Below the pieces are notes generated by a model. It had not been told where the DNA came from. It worked only from the letters and a program-made list of their open reading frames with translations, and made no database searches. A DNA stretch of 64,000 nucleotides, taken from assembly GCF_900177545.1 (NCBI RefSeq), contig NZ_FXBQ01000001.1:2822163-2886162 (forward strand). The letters are read 5' to 3'. Of the stretch, positions 29,318-39,338 are shown piece after piece (position 1 is the first letter of the stretch; the number at the start of each line of letters is the position of its first letter). The position numbers were made by a program, and so were the translations under genes. Source of the DNA: Maritimibacter sp. HL-12. GTDB taxonomy: Bacteria; Pseudomonadota; Alphaproteobacteria; Rhodobacterales; Rhodobacteraceae.

Positions 29318-30327
29318 TGGCTGCGACCACGCGCGACACCGCCCCTGTGTCCAAACCCCACACCCCGGTTCTGCTGCGCCCGCTTCTCGCCGCCGTGGCA
29401 CCCGTCGCGGGGGTCTGGGTCGATGGCACCTTCGGCGCGGGCGGCTACGCGCGCGGGCTGATCGAGGCCGGGGCCGACCGGGTGATCGGGATCGACCGCG
29501 ATCCGGCGGTCTTTGACATGGCCGAGGCCTGGGCGGACGATTACGGCGACCGGCTGCGGCTGGTGCAAGGCACCTTCTCCGATCTCGACAGCATCGCCGG
29601 CGCGCCGGTCGATGGCGTGGTGCTCGATCTCGGCGTCTCCTCGATGCAGCTCGACCAGCCCGAGCGCGGGTTTTCCTTCCTGCGCGACGGCCCGCTCGAC
29701 ATGCGGATGAGCCAGTCGGGCCCGAGCGCCGCCGATCTCGTCAACACCGCCTCCGGCGAGGCGCTGGCCGATATCCTCTACCACTACGGCGAGGAACGTC
29801 AGGCGCGCCGGATCGCGCGCGCCATCCTGCGCCGCCGCGAGGAAGCGCCGTTCGAGACGACGGGCCAACTCGTCGAGGTGATCGAGCGCCAGTTGCCGCG
29901 CCCCAAGCCGGGCCAGAGCCATCCGGCCACCCGCAGCTTCCAGGCCATTCGCATCGCGGTGAACGACGAGTTCGGCCAGCTTGCCGCCGGGCTCGAGGCC
30001 GCCGAACGCGCCCTGAGACCGGGGGGGCGGCTCGCGGTCGTCACCTTCCATTCGCTCGAGGACAGGGTGGTGAAACGCTACCTGCACCTTGCCGCCTCCA
30101 GCGGCGGCGGCGGCTCGCGCCATGCCCCCGTGGTCGAGGCCGAAGTGCCGCGCTTCACGCTCACGCCCAAAAAGGCCATCGGCCCCGACGAGGCCGAGCT
30201 GTCGGAAAACCCCCGCTCGCGCAGCGCCCGGCTGCGCGTCGCCACCCGCACCTCGGCACCAAGCGCGGCGGTGGACCGGATGAAGCTGGGGCTGCCCGCC
30301 CCCGTGTTCGGAGATGATCGCCGATGA
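29317..30327 (+). CDS. rsmH: 16S rRNA (cytosine-1402-N4)-methyltransferase RsmH
   Basis: 336 residues. It uses S-adenosylmethionine to methylate N4 of C1402 in the ribosomal P site. Motifs visible: H-T-P-V-L-L near the start, the SAM-binding D-G-T-F-G-A-G-G-Y (about 31-40), [14 protein letters not shown], the R-G-F-S-F-L region and the late [14 protein letters not shown] at 29317 overlaps the mraZ stop by one base; a GTG one codon upstream is also possible. Its stop overlaps the ftsL start (ATGA). Second gene of the dcw cluster, as is usual. Confidence 0.95.
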   Translation: MAATTRDTAPVSKPHTPVLLRPLLAAVAPVAGVWVDGTFGAGGYARGLIEAGADRVIGIDRDPAVFDMAEAWADDYGDRLRLVQGTFSDLDSIAGAPVDGVVLDLGVSSMQLDQPERGFSFLRDGPLDMRMSQSGPSAADLVNTASGEALADILYHYGEERQARRIARAILRRREEAPFETTGQLVEVIERQLPRPKPGQSHPATRSFQAIRIAVNDEFGQLAAGLEAAERALRPGGRLAVVTFHSLEDRVVKRYLHLAASSGGGGSRHAPVVEAEVPRFTLTPKKAIGPDEAELSENPRSRSARLRVATRTSAPSAAVDRMKLGLPAPVFGDDRR

Positions 30328-30674
30328 TGCGCAGCCTGCTCTATGTGCTCTCCACCCTCGCCGTGATCGGGCTGGGCTACTGGGCCTATGTCGAGAACTA
30401 CAAGACCCAGCGCGCGCTGAGCGAAGTGGGCAAGCTGCAACGCGAGATAGGCCAGATGCGCGAGGAACTCACCGTACTTCGTGCCGAATGGGCCTATCTC
30501 AACCGGCCCGATCGTCTGCTCGACCTCGCCGAGTTGAACTTCGACCGTCTCGGCCTTTTGCCGCTGGCCCCCGAGCAATTCGGCCGGGTCGAGCAGATCG
30601 CCTACCCGTCCGAGGAGTTGCCGCTCCTGCCAGTCACCGGGGCAATCGACGTCACCGGGGAGATGCATCCATGA
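30324..30674 (+). CDS. ftsL: Cell division protein FtsL
   Basis: 116 residues: a short N-terminus, one membrane span (about residues 5-21, [19 protein letters not shown]), then a periplasmic coiled coil ([14 protein letters not shown]) and the R-P-D-R-L-L-D-L-A motif. FtsL binds FtsB and FtsQ and helps activate septal wall synthesis by FtsW-FtsI. The call rests on the topology, the small size and the position between rsmH and ftsI; FtsL sequences are poorly conserved. It overlaps both neighbours by ATGA. Confidence 0.88.
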   Translation: MMRSLLYVLSTLAVIGLGYWAYVENYKTQRALSEVGKLQREIGQMREELTVLRAEWAYLNRPDRLLDLAELNFDRLGLLPLAPEQFGRVEQIAYPSEELPLLPVTGAIDVTGEMHP

Positions 30675-32455
30675 CCCGCATTCCCCTGCGCCCCCTTGCC
30701 CGTGTGCTCGATGCCCGCGCCAAGGGCGAAAACCCCGACCGGATCGAGCGCGAGAACCTGCGCAAGCGCCACGAAGACATCCGCGACCGCGCCCGGCTGC
30801 GTGCCGAGGGACGGCTGGTGGTGCTGGCGGGGCTGTTTCTGTGCGCCTTTCTCGTGGTCGGCGTGCGGATGGGGGCGATTGCCGCCTCTGAACCGGCCGA
30901 GCCGCGCGCCCAGACCGCCGGTGCCCAGATCGCCGCTGCCCGGGCCGATATCGTCGATCGCCGTGGCCGTCTGCTCGCCACCAACCTCGTCACCCACGCG
31001 CTCTACGCCCAGCCGCCGATGATGGTGGAGCCGGAACGCGCGGCCCGCGAGCTTGCGCGCATCTTCCCCGATCTCGACGAGGAGCGGCTGCTCGGCTGGT
31101 TCACCGGGGATCGCAAGTTCCTGTGGATCAAGAAGAAAATCAGTCCCGAGCAAAAGCAGGCGGTGTTCGACATCGGCGAGCCGGGGTTGCTGTTCGGCCC
31201 GCGCGAGATGCGGCTCTATCCCAACGGGGCGATTGCCGCCCATGTTCTCGGCGGCGCGAGCTTCGGGCGCGAGGGCGTGGATGCGGCCGAGGTGATCGGC
31301 GTGGCCGGGATCGAAAAGGCCTTCGAGGAGCGTCTGCGCGATCCCGCCAGGGCCGGCGAGCCGCTGCGCCTGACCCTCGACCTCACCGTGCAGGCCGCCG
31401 TCGAGCGCGTGTTGGAAGGCGGCATGGTGATGATGAACGCCAAGGGGGCCACCGCGGTGCTGATGGAGGCGCGCACCGGCGAGATCCTCTCTCTCGCCTC
31501 GCTGCCGGATTTTGATCCCAACGATCGGCCCCGTCCGCTCACCGAGGGCGATGCCTCTGACAGCCCGCTGTTCAACCGCGCGGTGCAGGGGGTTTACGAG
31601 CTCGGCTCCACCTTCAAGATCTTCACGATGGCCCAGGCGCTGGAGATCGGGCAGGTGACCCCCGCGACGATGATCGACACCCGCGGGCCGCTCTCCTGGG
31701 GCAAGTTCAGGATCAACGATTTTCGCAATTACGGCAGCGAACTCACGGCCACCGACGTGATCGTGAAAAGCTCCAACATCGGCACCGCGCGGATCGCCAT
31801 GGAAATCGGCGCGGAACGCCAGCGCGCCTTCCTCGCGAGCCTCGGCTTCACCGAGCCGACCGCGATCGAACTGATCGAGGCGCCGGGGGCCAAGCCGCTC
31901 CTGCCCCCGAACTGGTCGGAGATCTCGACGATGACGATCTCCTATGGCCACGGGCTCTCGGCCTCGCCGCTGCACCTTGCCACCGCCTATGCCTCGCTGC
32001 TGAACGGCGGCACCAGGGTTGCGCCGACGCTGGTGCGTGACGCGCCGGTGCAGAGGGGCGCGCGCGTGGTCTCGGAGGAAACCTCCGCCATCGCGCGCCA
32101 GATGCTGCGCGAGGTGGTCACCCGCGGCACCGCCTCCTTCGGCGATGTGCCGGGCTACGCGGTCGGCGGCAAGACCGGCACCGCCGACAAGCCAAAGGCA
32201 AGCGGCGGCGGCTATTACGAGGACAAGGTGATTGCCACCTTCGCCAGCGTCTTCCCCGCGCATGATCCGCGCTATATTCTGGTCGTCACGCTTGACGAGC
32301 CGGTGGAAACCTCCGGCAAAGAGCCGCGCCGCACCGCGGGCTGGACAGCGGTGCCGGTCGCGGCGGAAATCATCCGGCGGGTGGCCCCGCTGCTCGGCCT
32401 CAAGCCCGAGATTGAACCCCTTGCCCCAACGGGTGTAACACTCACCTCGAACTGA
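30671..32455 (+). CDS. ftsI: Peptidoglycan D,D-transpeptidase FtsI (PBP3)
   Basis: 594 residues. Crosslinks septal peptidoglycan in the periplasm together with FtsW. It has a cytoplasmic N-terminus, one membrane span (about 53-72), a non-catalytic pedestal domain, then the transpeptidase domain with all three active-site motifs: S-T-F-K (Ser313), S-S-N (Ser367-Asn369) and K-T-G-T (Lys501). ATG 30671 overlaps the ftsL stop and gives the usual short basic N-terminus. The first 119 codons of the open frame upstream lie inside ftsL in another frame and are not used. Confidence 0.96.
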   Translation: MTRIPLRPLARVLDARAKGENPDRIERENLRKRHEDIRDRARLRAEGRLVVLAGLFLCAFLVVGVRMGAIAASEPAEPRAQTAGAQIAAARADIVDRRGRLLATNLVTHALYAQPPMMVEPERAARELARIFPDLDEERLLGWFTGDRKFLWIKKKISPEQKQAVFDIGEPGLLFGPREMRLYPNGAIAAHVLGGASFGREGVDAAEVIGVAGIEKAFEERLRDPARAGEPLRLTLDLTVQAAVERVLEGGMVMMNAKGATAVLMEARTGEILSLASLPDFDPNDRPRPLTEGDASDSPLFNRAVQGVYELGSTFKIFTMAQALEIGQVTPATMIDTRGPLSWGKFRINDFRNYGSELTATDVIVKSSNIGTARIAMEIGAERQRAFLASLGFTEPTAIELIEAPGAKPLLPPNWSEISTMTISYGHGLSASPLHLATAYASLLNGGTRVAPTLVRDAPVQRGARVVSEETSAIARQMLREVVTRGTASFGDVPGYAVGGKTGTADKPKASGGGYYEDKVIATFASVFPAHDPRYILVVTLDEPVETSGKEPRRTAGWTAVPVAAEIIRRVAPLLGLKPEIEPLAPTGVTLTSN

Positions 32456-32468
32456 TCGAGGGCATCTC

Positions 32469-33962
32469 ATGACCAAACCCGAACCCGTGACCACCCTGTC
32501 GGCCCTCGGTCTCACGGCGAAGGGCGGACATGATGTCGGAATCACCGGCCTCTCGGTCGACAGCCGCAAGACCCGCCCCGGCCACATCTTCGCCGCCTTG
32601 CCGGGCACACGGGTGCATGGCGCGGAATTCATCCAGTATGCCTTGCGCATGGGGGCGGCGGCGGTGCTGACCGACCCCGAGGGGGCCGCGCTGGCCCATG
32701 ACATCCTGTTCGATCACCCCGACGTGGCGCTGGTGGTAGCCGAAGACCCGCGCGCCGCGTTGGCCTGCGCGGCAGCCCTGTTCTATCGCCGCCAGCCAAG
32801 GGTGATGGTGGCGGTGACCGGCACCAACGGCAAGACCTCGGTGGCCAGTTTCACCCGCCAGATCTGGCAGCTTCTCGGCTTCGAGGCCGCCAATATCGGC
32901 ACCACCGGCGTTGAGGGTGCCTATTCGGCCCCGGCCAACCACACCACGCCCGAGCCGATCACCCTGCACGAACTGCTCGCCGACATGGCCGAGCACGGCA
33001 TCACCCACGCGGCGATGGAAGCCTCCTCGCACGGGCTCGCCCAGGCCCGGCTCGACGGGGTGCACCTCGCCGCCGCCGGCTTCACCAACCTCAGCCAGGA
33101 CCACCTCGATTACCACGCCAGCCTTGATGAGTATTTCGAGGCCAAGGCCGGGCTGTTCACCCGGGTTCTGTCCGAGGATGGCGTGGCGGTGATCAACACC
33201 GACGACGACCGGGGCCGCGACCTGGTCAAGCGCGCCGAGGCACGCGGCCAGGGCGTGCTCCGGGTCGGCCATGGCAAGGACTGCGATCTGCACATCACCA
33301 ACCACCGTTTCGGCGCGACCGGGCAGGAACTGCGCTTCCACTGGCGCCACAGGCCGCACATGGTCCGGCTCAACCTGCTCGGCGGGTTCCAGGCCGACAA
33401 CGTGATGCTCGCGGCGGGGCTGTGCATCGCCGCCGGGGCCGAGCCGGAGGCGGTGTTCGACTGCCTTGAAAGCCTTGCCACGGTGCGCGGCCGAATGCAG
33501 CTTGCCGCCAAGCGCGACAACGGCGCGGCGGTGTTCGTCGATTACGCCCATACCCCGGACGCGATCGCCACCGCGCTGCAGGCGATGCGCCCGCATGTGA
33601 TGGGCCGGCTGGTGGTGGTGTTCGGCGCGGGCGGCGACCGCGACACCTCGAAGCGCAAGGCGATGGGCGAAGCCGCCGCGCAGCACGCCGACGTCGCCAT
33701 CGTGACCGATGACAACCCGCGCTCGGAAGACCCCGCCGCGATCCGCGCGATGGTGCTGGAAGGCTGCCCCGATGCCTACGAAGTGGCCGACCGGGCCGAA
33801 GCGATCCTGCGCGGGGTCGACCTGCTGGAGCCGGGCGACGCGCTGCTGATCGCGGGCAAGGGCCACGAAACCGGCCAGGTGATCGGCGACGACGTGCTGC
33901 CCTTCGACGATGCCGAACAGGCGAGCGTGGCCGTGGCCGCGCTGGAAGGACGGCTGGCATGA
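32469..33962 (+). CDS. murE: UDP-MurNAc-L-Ala-D-Glu:meso-diaminopimelate ligase MurE
   Basis: 497 residues; adds the third amino acid of the peptidoglycan stem in the cytoplasm using ATP. Mur-ligase motifs: N-terminal S-V-D-S-R-K, the ATP loop G-T-N-G-K-T (118-123), M-E-A-S-S-H-G, D-Y-A-H-T-P-D, and D-N-P-R (415-418), the motif that selects meso-diaminopimelate, as expected for a Gram-negative. It starts 13 bases after the ftsI stop and ends overlapping murF by ATGA. Confidence 0.97.
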   Translation: MTKPEPVTTLSALGLTAKGGHDVGITGLSVDSRKTRPGHIFAALPGTRVHGAEFIQYALRMGAAAVLTDPEGAALAHDILFDHPDVALVVAEDPRAALACAAALFYRRQPRVMVAVTGTNGKTSVASFTRQIWQLLGFEAANIGTTGVEGAYSAPANHTTPEPITLHELLADMAEHGITHAAMEASSHGLAQARLDGVHLAAAGFTNLSQDHLDYHASLDEYFEAKAGLFTRVLSEDGVAVINTDDDRGRDLVKRAEARGQGVLRVGHGKDCDLHITNHRFGATGQELRFHWRHRPHMVRLNLLGGFQADNVMLAAGLCIAAGAEPEAVFDCLESLATVRGRMQLAAKRDNGAAVFVDYAHTPDAIATALQAMRPHVMGRLVVVFGAGGDRDTSKRKAMGEAAAQHADVAIVTDDNPRSEDPAAIRAMVLEGCPDAYEVADRAEAILRGVDLLEPGDALLIAGKGHETGQVIGDDVLPFDDAEQASVAVAALEGRLA

Positions 33963-35398
33963 GCCCTGCCGCCAAGCCGCTCTGGACCGCGGCCGCCGCC
34001 GCCCGCGCCAGCCGGGGATTCGCGCTCGGCGACTGGGCGGCCAGCGGCGTTTCGATCGACAGCCGCACCCTCGCCCCCGGCGATCTCTTCGTGGCGCTGA
34101 CGGCCGGGCGCGACGGGCACGATTTCGTCGCCGCGGCGCTGGAGAAGGGCGCGGCCGCGGCGATGGTGACCCATATTCCCGAGAACGTGCCGCGCGACGC
34201 GCCGCTGCTTCTGGTCAAGGACGTGCTCGCGGGGCTGGTGGGGCTCGCGCGCACCGCCCGGCGGCGCAGCCGCGCCCGGGTGGCGGCGATCACCGGCTCG
34301 GTGGGCAAGACCTCTGCCAAGGAAATGCTGCGCGCCGCGCTCGAAGGCCAGGGTCGCGTTCACGCCGCCGAAGCCAGTTACAACAATCACTGGGGTGTGC
34401 CGCTGACGCTGGCGCGGATGCCGCGCGAGACCGATTTCGCGGTGATCGAGATCGGCATGAACCGCCCCGGCGAGATCGCCCCGCTCGCTCGCCTCGCCAA
34501 GCCGCACGTGGCGATGATCACGACCGTTGCCGCGGCTCATCTCGAAGCCTTTGAAAGCCTCGAAGGCATCGCGGCCGAGAAGGCGTCGATCTGCGACGGG
34601 CTGGAGCCCGGCGGTCTGGCGGTGCTCAACGGCGATATCGACACCGCGCCGATCCTGCGCGCCGCCGCCACCCGGGCCGGGGCGACCAGCGTGAGCTTTG
34701 GCGAAAACGCCGACAACAGCCTGCGGCTCCTGTCGGTCGATCTGCACGACGAGGCGACCGTCGCGCGGGCCGTGATCGGCGACGAGGTGCAGATCTTCCG
34801 GCTCGCGACCCCGGGCCGGCATTTCGCCGCCACCGCGCTGGGGGTGCTTGGCGTCGCCGGGGCGCTCGGGGCCGATGTGACGCTGGCCGCCCGCGCGCTC
34901 GGGTTGTGGCAGCCGCCGCCGGGGCGCGGCACCCGCGAAACCATCCTGCTCGACCCGGTGGAGGGCCTCGCCCTCGGCCTGATCGACGATGCGTTCAACG
35001 CAAATCCCACCTCGATGGCCGCCGCCCTCGAAGTGCTCGCCGCAAGCCACCCCACCGACCGGCAGGGCCGGGTTTCCAAGGGCCGCCGGATCGCCGTTCT
35101 GGGTGACATGCTGGAGCTTGGTGCCACCGAAACGGCGCTGCACGAGGGGCTTGCCGATCTGCCCGCGCTCGCCGCCGCCGACGTGGTGCATTGCGTTGGC
35201 CCACGGATGCGCGCGCTCTGGGAACGCCTGCCAGCAGGCCGACAGGGCACCTGGTGCGAAACCGCCGAAGACCTCGCTGCCCGCGTCCGCAAGCTGATCG
35301 ACGCGGGCGATGTATTGCTGGTCAAGGGATCGAAAGGCTCTCGCGTCTCCCTCGTGGTTGACGCGGTGCGAAAACTGGGCCATCCGGCCGTGGACTGA
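33959..35398 (+). CDS. murF: UDP-MurNAc-tripeptide:D-Ala-D-Ala ligase MurF
   Basis: 479 residues; adds D-Ala-D-Ala to complete the pentapeptide precursor, using the D-Ala-D-Ala made by Ddl in this cluster. Visible: G-V-S-I-D-S-R-T, the ATP loop TGSVGKTS (about 112-119), [27 protein letters not shown] and V-L-G-D-M-L-E-L-G. The MurE-MurF order and ATGA overlap are typical. Confidence 0.97.
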   Translation: MSPAAKPLWTAAAAARASRGFALGDWAASGVSIDSRTLAPGDLFVALTAGRDGHDFVAAALEKGAAAAMVTHIPENVPRDAPLLLVKDVLAGLVGLARTARRRSRARVAAITGSVGKTSAKEMLRAALEGQGRVHAAEASYNNHWGVPLTLARMPRETDFAVIEIGMNRPGEIAPLARLAKPHVAMITTVAAAHLEAFESLEGIAAEKASICDGLEPGGLAVLNGDIDTAPILRAAATRAGATSVSFGENADNSLRLLSVDLHDEATVARAVIGDEVQIFRLATPGRHFAATALGVLGVAGALGADVTLAARALGLWQPPPGRGTRETILLDPVEGLALGLIDDAFNANPTSMAAALEVLAASHPTDRQGRVSKGRRIAVLGDMLELGATETALHEGLADLPALAAADVVHCVGPRMRALWERLPAGRQGTWCETAEDLAARVRKLIDAGDVLLVKGSKGSRVSLVVDAVRKLGHPAVD

Positions 35399-35415
35399 CG
35401 CGAGGAACGCACCAG

Positions 35416-36504
35416 ATGATGTATTTTCTGACTGAGTTGTCCGACGGCGGCGGCATGTTCAACCTGTTTCGCTACATCACCTTCCGCGCCGGTGCCGCCT
35501 TTTTTACCGCGCTGATCTTCGGTTTCATTTTTGGTCGGCCGCTGATCAACCTGCTGCGCAACCGTCAGAAAAACGGCCAGCCGATCCGGATTGACGGCCC
35601 CGAGGGCCATATCGAAACCAAGGCGGGCACGCCGACGATGGGTGGCGTGCTGATTCTCGGCGCGCTCACCCTCTCGACCCTGCTCTGGGCCCGGCTCGAC
35701 AATCCCTTCGTCTGGATCGTGCTCGGGGTGACGCTGAGCTTCGGCCTGATCGGCTTTGCCGACGATTACCGCAAGATCGCGGCGAACAACAATTACGGCG
35801 GCCTTTCGGGGCGCACCCGGCTGGTGCTGGAAGGCCTGATCGCGATCGGCGCGGTGTGGTGGGCCTCGTCGATCCACCCCGACGATCTGAGCTTTCGTCT
35901 CGCGCTGCCGGTGTTCAAGGATACGCTGATCAACCTTGGCTGGTTTTTCCTGCCGTTCGGGATGATCGTGATCGTCGGCGCCGCCAATGCCGTCAACCTC
36001 ACCGACGGGCTCGACGGGCTCGCGATCATGCCAGTGATGATCGCCGCCGCCACCCTCGGGATCATCGCCTATGCCGTGGGCCGGGTCGATTTCACCGAGT
36101 ATCTCGATGTCCACTACGTGCCCGGCACCGGCGAATTGCTGGTCTTCGCCGCCGGGCTGATCGGTGGAGGGCTCGGGTTCCTGTGGTACAATGCCCCGCC
36201 GGCAGCGGTGTTCATGGGCGATACCGGCTCGCTCGCGCTCGGCGGCGCGCTCGGGGCCATCGCGGTGGTGATGAAGCACGAGATCGTGCTTGCCATCGTC
36301 GGCGGGCTCTTCGTGGTCGAGGCGCTCTCGGTGATCATCCAGGTGCTCTACTTCAAGCGCACCGGCAAGCGGGTGTTCCTGATGGCCCCGATCCACCACC
36401 ACTTCGAAAAACGCGGCTGGGCCGAGCCGCAGATCGTGATCCGGTTCTGGATCATCGCGCTTGTGCTGGCGCTGATCGGGCTGGCGACGTTGAAGGTGCG
36501 GTGA
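35416..36504 (+). CDS. mraY: Phospho-MurNAc-pentapeptide transferase MraY
   Basis: 362-residue integral membrane enzyme that moves phospho-MurNAc-pentapeptide onto undecaprenyl phosphate, giving lipid I. About ten membrane spans. Signature loops: K-A-G-T-P-T-M-G-G, the catalytic [27 protein letters not shown] and A-P-I-H-H-H-F-E. Two consecutive ATGs (35416, 35419) can start it. Followed by 131 bases with no gene before murD, a rare break in this tightly packed cluster. Confidence 0.97.
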   Translation: MMYFLTELSDGGGMFNLFRYITFRAGAAFFTALIFGFIFGRPLINLLRNRQKNGQPIRIDGPEGHIETKAGTPTMGGVLILGALTLSTLLWARLDNPFVWIVLGVTLSFGLIGFADDYRKIAANNNYGGLSGRTRLVLEGLIAIGAVWWASSIHPDDLSFRLALPVFKDTLINLGWFFLPFGMIVIVGAANAVNLTDGLDGLAIMPVMIAAATLGIIAYAVGRVDFTEYLDVHYVPGTGELLVFAAGLIGGGLGFLWYNAPPAAVFMGDTGSLALGGALGAIAVVMKHEIVLAIVGGLFVVEALSVIIQVLYFKRTGKRVFLMAPIHHHFEKRGWAEPQIVIRFWIIALVLALIGLATLKVR

Positions 36505-36635
36505 CGGGGGCGACACCCGCCGCGGACTGCGCGACGCAAAGGCGCCTCCCTCACGCTCGTGAAGACCGCTGCGCCGCCGGGGCCTTCCCAAGCCCGGCGC
36601 GACCGGCTACCACACGGCGAAACAGGAGGTGCGCC

Positions 36636-38036
36636 ATGATCCCGGTGCGTGGCTTTGAAGGAAAAAACGTCGCCGTGCTCGGCCTTGGCCGCTCCGGCCT
36701 CGCCACCGCGCGTGCGCTTCTGGCGGGCGGCGCGCGGGCGCTGTGCTGGGACGACAGCCCGGAGGCGCGGGCGCGGGCCGAGGCCGAGGGGCTGATCCTG
36801 CACGATCTTGGCCGGACACAGGCCTTCGACGACATCGCGGCGTTGATCACCTCGCCGGGCATCCCGCATCTCTACCCCGAGCCGAACCGCCATATCGCCA
36901 GCGCCTTCGAGGCGGGGGTTCCGGTCGACAACGATATCGGGCTGTTCTTCCGGTCCTTCGCAACGCCCGATTGGGACCAGTTCGACACCGCGCCCAAGGT
37001 TGTCGCGGTCACTGGCTCGAACGGCAAATCCACAACCTCGGCACTGATCCACCACATCCTGACCGCGTGCGGCCGCCCGGCCCAGCTTGCCGGCAACATC
37101 GGCCGCGGCGTGCTCGATCTCGACCCGGCGCGCGACGGCGAGGTGGCGGTGCTCGAATTGTCGAGCTACCAGACCGATCTTGCCCGCGCCCTCACCCCAG
37201 ATATCGCGGTGTTCACCAACCTTTCGCCTGACCACCTCGACCGCCACGGCGGCATGGGGGGCTATTTCGCTGCCAAGCGTCGGCTCTTCGCCGAGGGCGG
37301 ACCCGACCGCGCGGTGGTGGGCGTCGACGAGCCCGAGGGCCGCTATCTCGCGGGCCAGATGAGCGAGGGGCCGGGCGACGACCGGGTGATCCGGGTTTCG
37401 GTCACGCGCAAGCTCGGCGGGCCGGGCTGGCAGGTATTTGCCCGCAAGGGGTTTCTCTCGGAATACCGCAAGGGCCGACAGGTGGCGGCGATCGACCTGC
37501 GCGCGATCAAGGGCCTGCCCGGCAGCCACAACCACCAGAACGCCTGCGCCGCCTACGCCGTGACCCGCGCGCTTGGCCTTGCGCCGCGCCAGATCGAGGC
37601 CGCACTGGCCTCTTTCGAGGGGTTGCCGCACCGCTCGCAATTCATCGGCGAGGCGGGCGGCGTGGCCTTCGTGAACGATTCCAAGGCCACCAACACCGAC
37701 AGCGCGGCGGCCGCGCTGCAGGCTTTCGAGCGGATCCGCTGGATCGCCGGGGGGCTGGGCAAGGACGGCGGCATCGCCGCCCTCGCGCCGCATCTCTCGC
37801 GCGTCGTCAAGGCCTACCTGATCGGCCATTCGGCGCGCGACTTCGCGCTGCAACTGGGCGACACGCCGCACGAGATCTGCGAGACCATGGAGCGTGCCGT
37901 CGCCCGCGCCGCTGAAGAGGCGCAGGCGGGCGACACCGTGCTGCTCGCCCCGGCCGCCGCCAGCTTCGATCAATACGCCGATTTCGAGGCCCGCGGCGAG
38001 GATTTCACCCGGCAGGTGCGCGCGCGGCTCGGCTGA
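36636..38036 (+). CDS. murD: UDP-MurNAc-L-Ala:D-glutamate ligase MurD
   Basis: 466 residues; adds D-Glu to UDP-MurNAc-L-Ala. Shows the N-terminal nucleotide fold [10 protein letters not shown], the S-P-G-I-P loop, the ATP loop G-S-N-G-K-S-T-T (about 126-133), [27 protein letters not shown] and the late [14 protein letters not shown] 36636 is set by a strong AGGAGGT six bases upstream; the open frame reaches far upstream through mraY in another frame and is not used. Confidence 0.97.
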   Translation: MIPVRGFEGKNVAVLGLGRSGLATARALLAGGARALCWDDSPEARARAEAEGLILHDLGRTQAFDDIAALITSPGIPHLYPEPNRHIASAFEAGVPVDNDIGLFFRSFATPDWDQFDTAPKVVAVTGSNGKSTTSALIHHILTACGRPAQLAGNIGRGVLDLDPARDGEVAVLELSSYQTDLARALTPDIAVFTNLSPDHLDRHGGMGGYFAAKRRLFAEGGPDRAVVGVDEPEGRYLAGQMSEGPGDDRVIRVSVTRKLGGPGWQVFARKGFLSEYRKGRQVAAIDLRAIKGLPGSHNHQNACAAYAVTRALGLAPRQIEAALASFEGLPHRSQFIGEAGGVAFVNDSKATNTDSAAAALQAFERIRWIAGGLGKDGGIAALAPHLSRVVKAYLIGHSARDFALQLGDTPHEICETMERAVARAAEEAQAGDTVLLAPAAASFDQYADFEARGEDFTRQVRARLG

Positions 38037-38063
38037 GGCGTCGGGTGCCGGGGAGGGGGCGAG

Positions 38064-38135
38064 GGCGTTTTCCGCGGCGGAAAACGCCACGGAAAACGCG
38101 AGGTTTTCCGATGCGAAATCCGCGGCGGATTTCGC
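38064..38135. repeat. Three consecutive palindromic stem-loops after murD
   Basis: Three hairpins follow one another: 38064-38088 (11-bp stem, CGG loop), 38090-38110 (8-bp stem, GCGAG loop) and 38113-38135 (10-bp stem, CGG loop). The first two share the TTTTCCG/CGGAAAA arm. They occupy the gap between murD and the transporter gene, and the following 100 bases are very GC-rich without a gene. Confidence 0.75.
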
Positions 38136-38261
38136 GCTTGCGCGGCCTGCGCGGCGAGGGTGGCCGGTCCGGGGGGCCTGCGCGGGGGTCCGGGTGGCGG
38201 CGCGGGAGCGCCGGGCGCGCACCCCCTTGCCAGCCCGCGCGGCGCGTGATCTGAAGCCATC

Positions 38262-39185
38262 ATGAACCCCATGCTCGGCATTCTTCTGAAAGTCGGGGCC
38301 GTCGTCGCCTTCGTGGTGATGCAGGCGCTGATCAAGGGCACCGAGGGCCGCGTGCCCGCGGGCGAGGTGGTGTTTTTCCGCTCTTTCTTCGCCTTTCCGG
38401 TGATCCTTGCCTGGCTCGCGTGGCAGGGCCAGCTTCGGGTCGGGTGGAAGACCGCGGATCCGATGAGCCACTTCTGGCGCGGGGTGATCGGCACCAGCGC
38501 CATGGGCCTCGGCTTCGCGGGCCTGGCACTCCTGCCGCTTCCGGAGGTCACCGCGCTGTCCTACGCCGCGCCGATCCTGACGGTGATCTTCGCCGCGATG
38601 TTCCTCGGCGAGCAGGTGCGCGCCTTCCGGCTGTTCGCCGTCGCGCTCGGCATGGCCGGGGTGATGGTGGTGCTCGCACCGCAGCTCACCGCCGGCGAAG
38701 AGGGCGACTTCGGCGCGCGGCAGGCGCTTGGAGCGGTGCTGGTGCTGATGGGCGCCACCTTCGCGGCGCTGGCGCAGATCTTCATTCGCAAGATGGTGGC
38801 GAACGAGCGCGCGGCGACGGTGGTGTTCTACTTCACCGTCACCTCGATGCTGCTCTCCTTTCTCACTCTGCCCTTCGGCTGGGTGCTGCCGAGCGGGCGC
38901 GATGCGCTCCTGCTCATCGCGGCCGGGCTGATGGGCGGGATCGGGCAGGGCCTGCTGACCTCGGCCTACCGCTTCGCCCATGCCTCGGTGGTGGCCCCCT
39001 TCGACTACGCCTCGATGCTGTTTGCCATCGTCATCGGCTACGTGATCTTCGCCGAAATCCCGGCACGGGCGACGCTGGCGGGGGCCGCGCTGATCGTGAT
39101 CGCCGGCATCCTGATCATCTGGCGCGAACGCCAGCTCGGGCTGAACCGCGACCGCCCCCGCAAGGTGATGACGCCGCAGGGGTGA
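38262..39185 (+). CDS. EamA-family (DMT superfamily) transporter
   Basis: 307 residues, about ten membrane spans in two EamA repeats: the first has V-V-F-F-R-S-F-F-A-F-P and E-V-T-A-L-S-Y-A-A-P, the second has A-P-F-D-Y-A-S-M-L-F-A at the matching place. Drug/metabolite transporters of this kind export small metabolites; the substrate cannot be read from sequence. It sits on the same strand between murD and ftsW, where most dcw clusters have no such gene, with a stem-loop cluster before it and a hairpin after it. It may therefore be a separately transcribed insertion. Confidence 0.85.
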   Translation: MNPMLGILLKVGAVVAFVVMQALIKGTEGRVPAGEVVFFRSFFAFPVILAWLAWQGQLRVGWKTADPMSHFWRGVIGTSAMGLGFAGLALLPLPEVTALSYAAPILTVIFAAMFLGEQVRAFRLFAVALGMAGVMVVLAPQLTAGEEGDFGARQALGAVLVLMGATFAALAQIFIRKMVANERAATVVFYFTVTSMLLSFLTLPFGWVLPSGRDALLLIAAGLMGGIGQGLLTSAYRFAHASVVAPFDYASMLFAIVIGYVIFAEIPARATLAGAALIVIAGILIIWRERQLGLNRDRPRKVMTPQG

Positions 39186-39194
39186 TCCGGGCCG

Positions 39195-39212
39195 CCCGGC
39201 ATTTCTGCCGGG
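39195..39212 (+). terminator. Hairpin after the EamA transporter gene
   Basis: CCCGGCA-TTTC-TGCCGGG, a perfect 7-bp stem 10 bases past the stop. There is no T run, so termination is uncertain. A further CCCGGG direct pair lies at about 39270-39289. Confidence 0.35.
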
Positions 39213-39338
39213 ATGACGGGAGGAAGCTCTGGCGTGATCGGGCGTTTGACGTTATTCTCAGGTATCGACCCGGGGCCAACCCGGGCGAAACGAGGCAGTA
39301 GGCAACTGAACTAACAGGCGAAACGCCGGGCGGGTTTC

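Noticed and set aside
36348-38981. Minus-strand open frame of about 880 codons across mraY, murD and the transporter
   Set aside because: It crosses three real genes and their gaps on the other strand, with no recognisable motif; a result of high GC.
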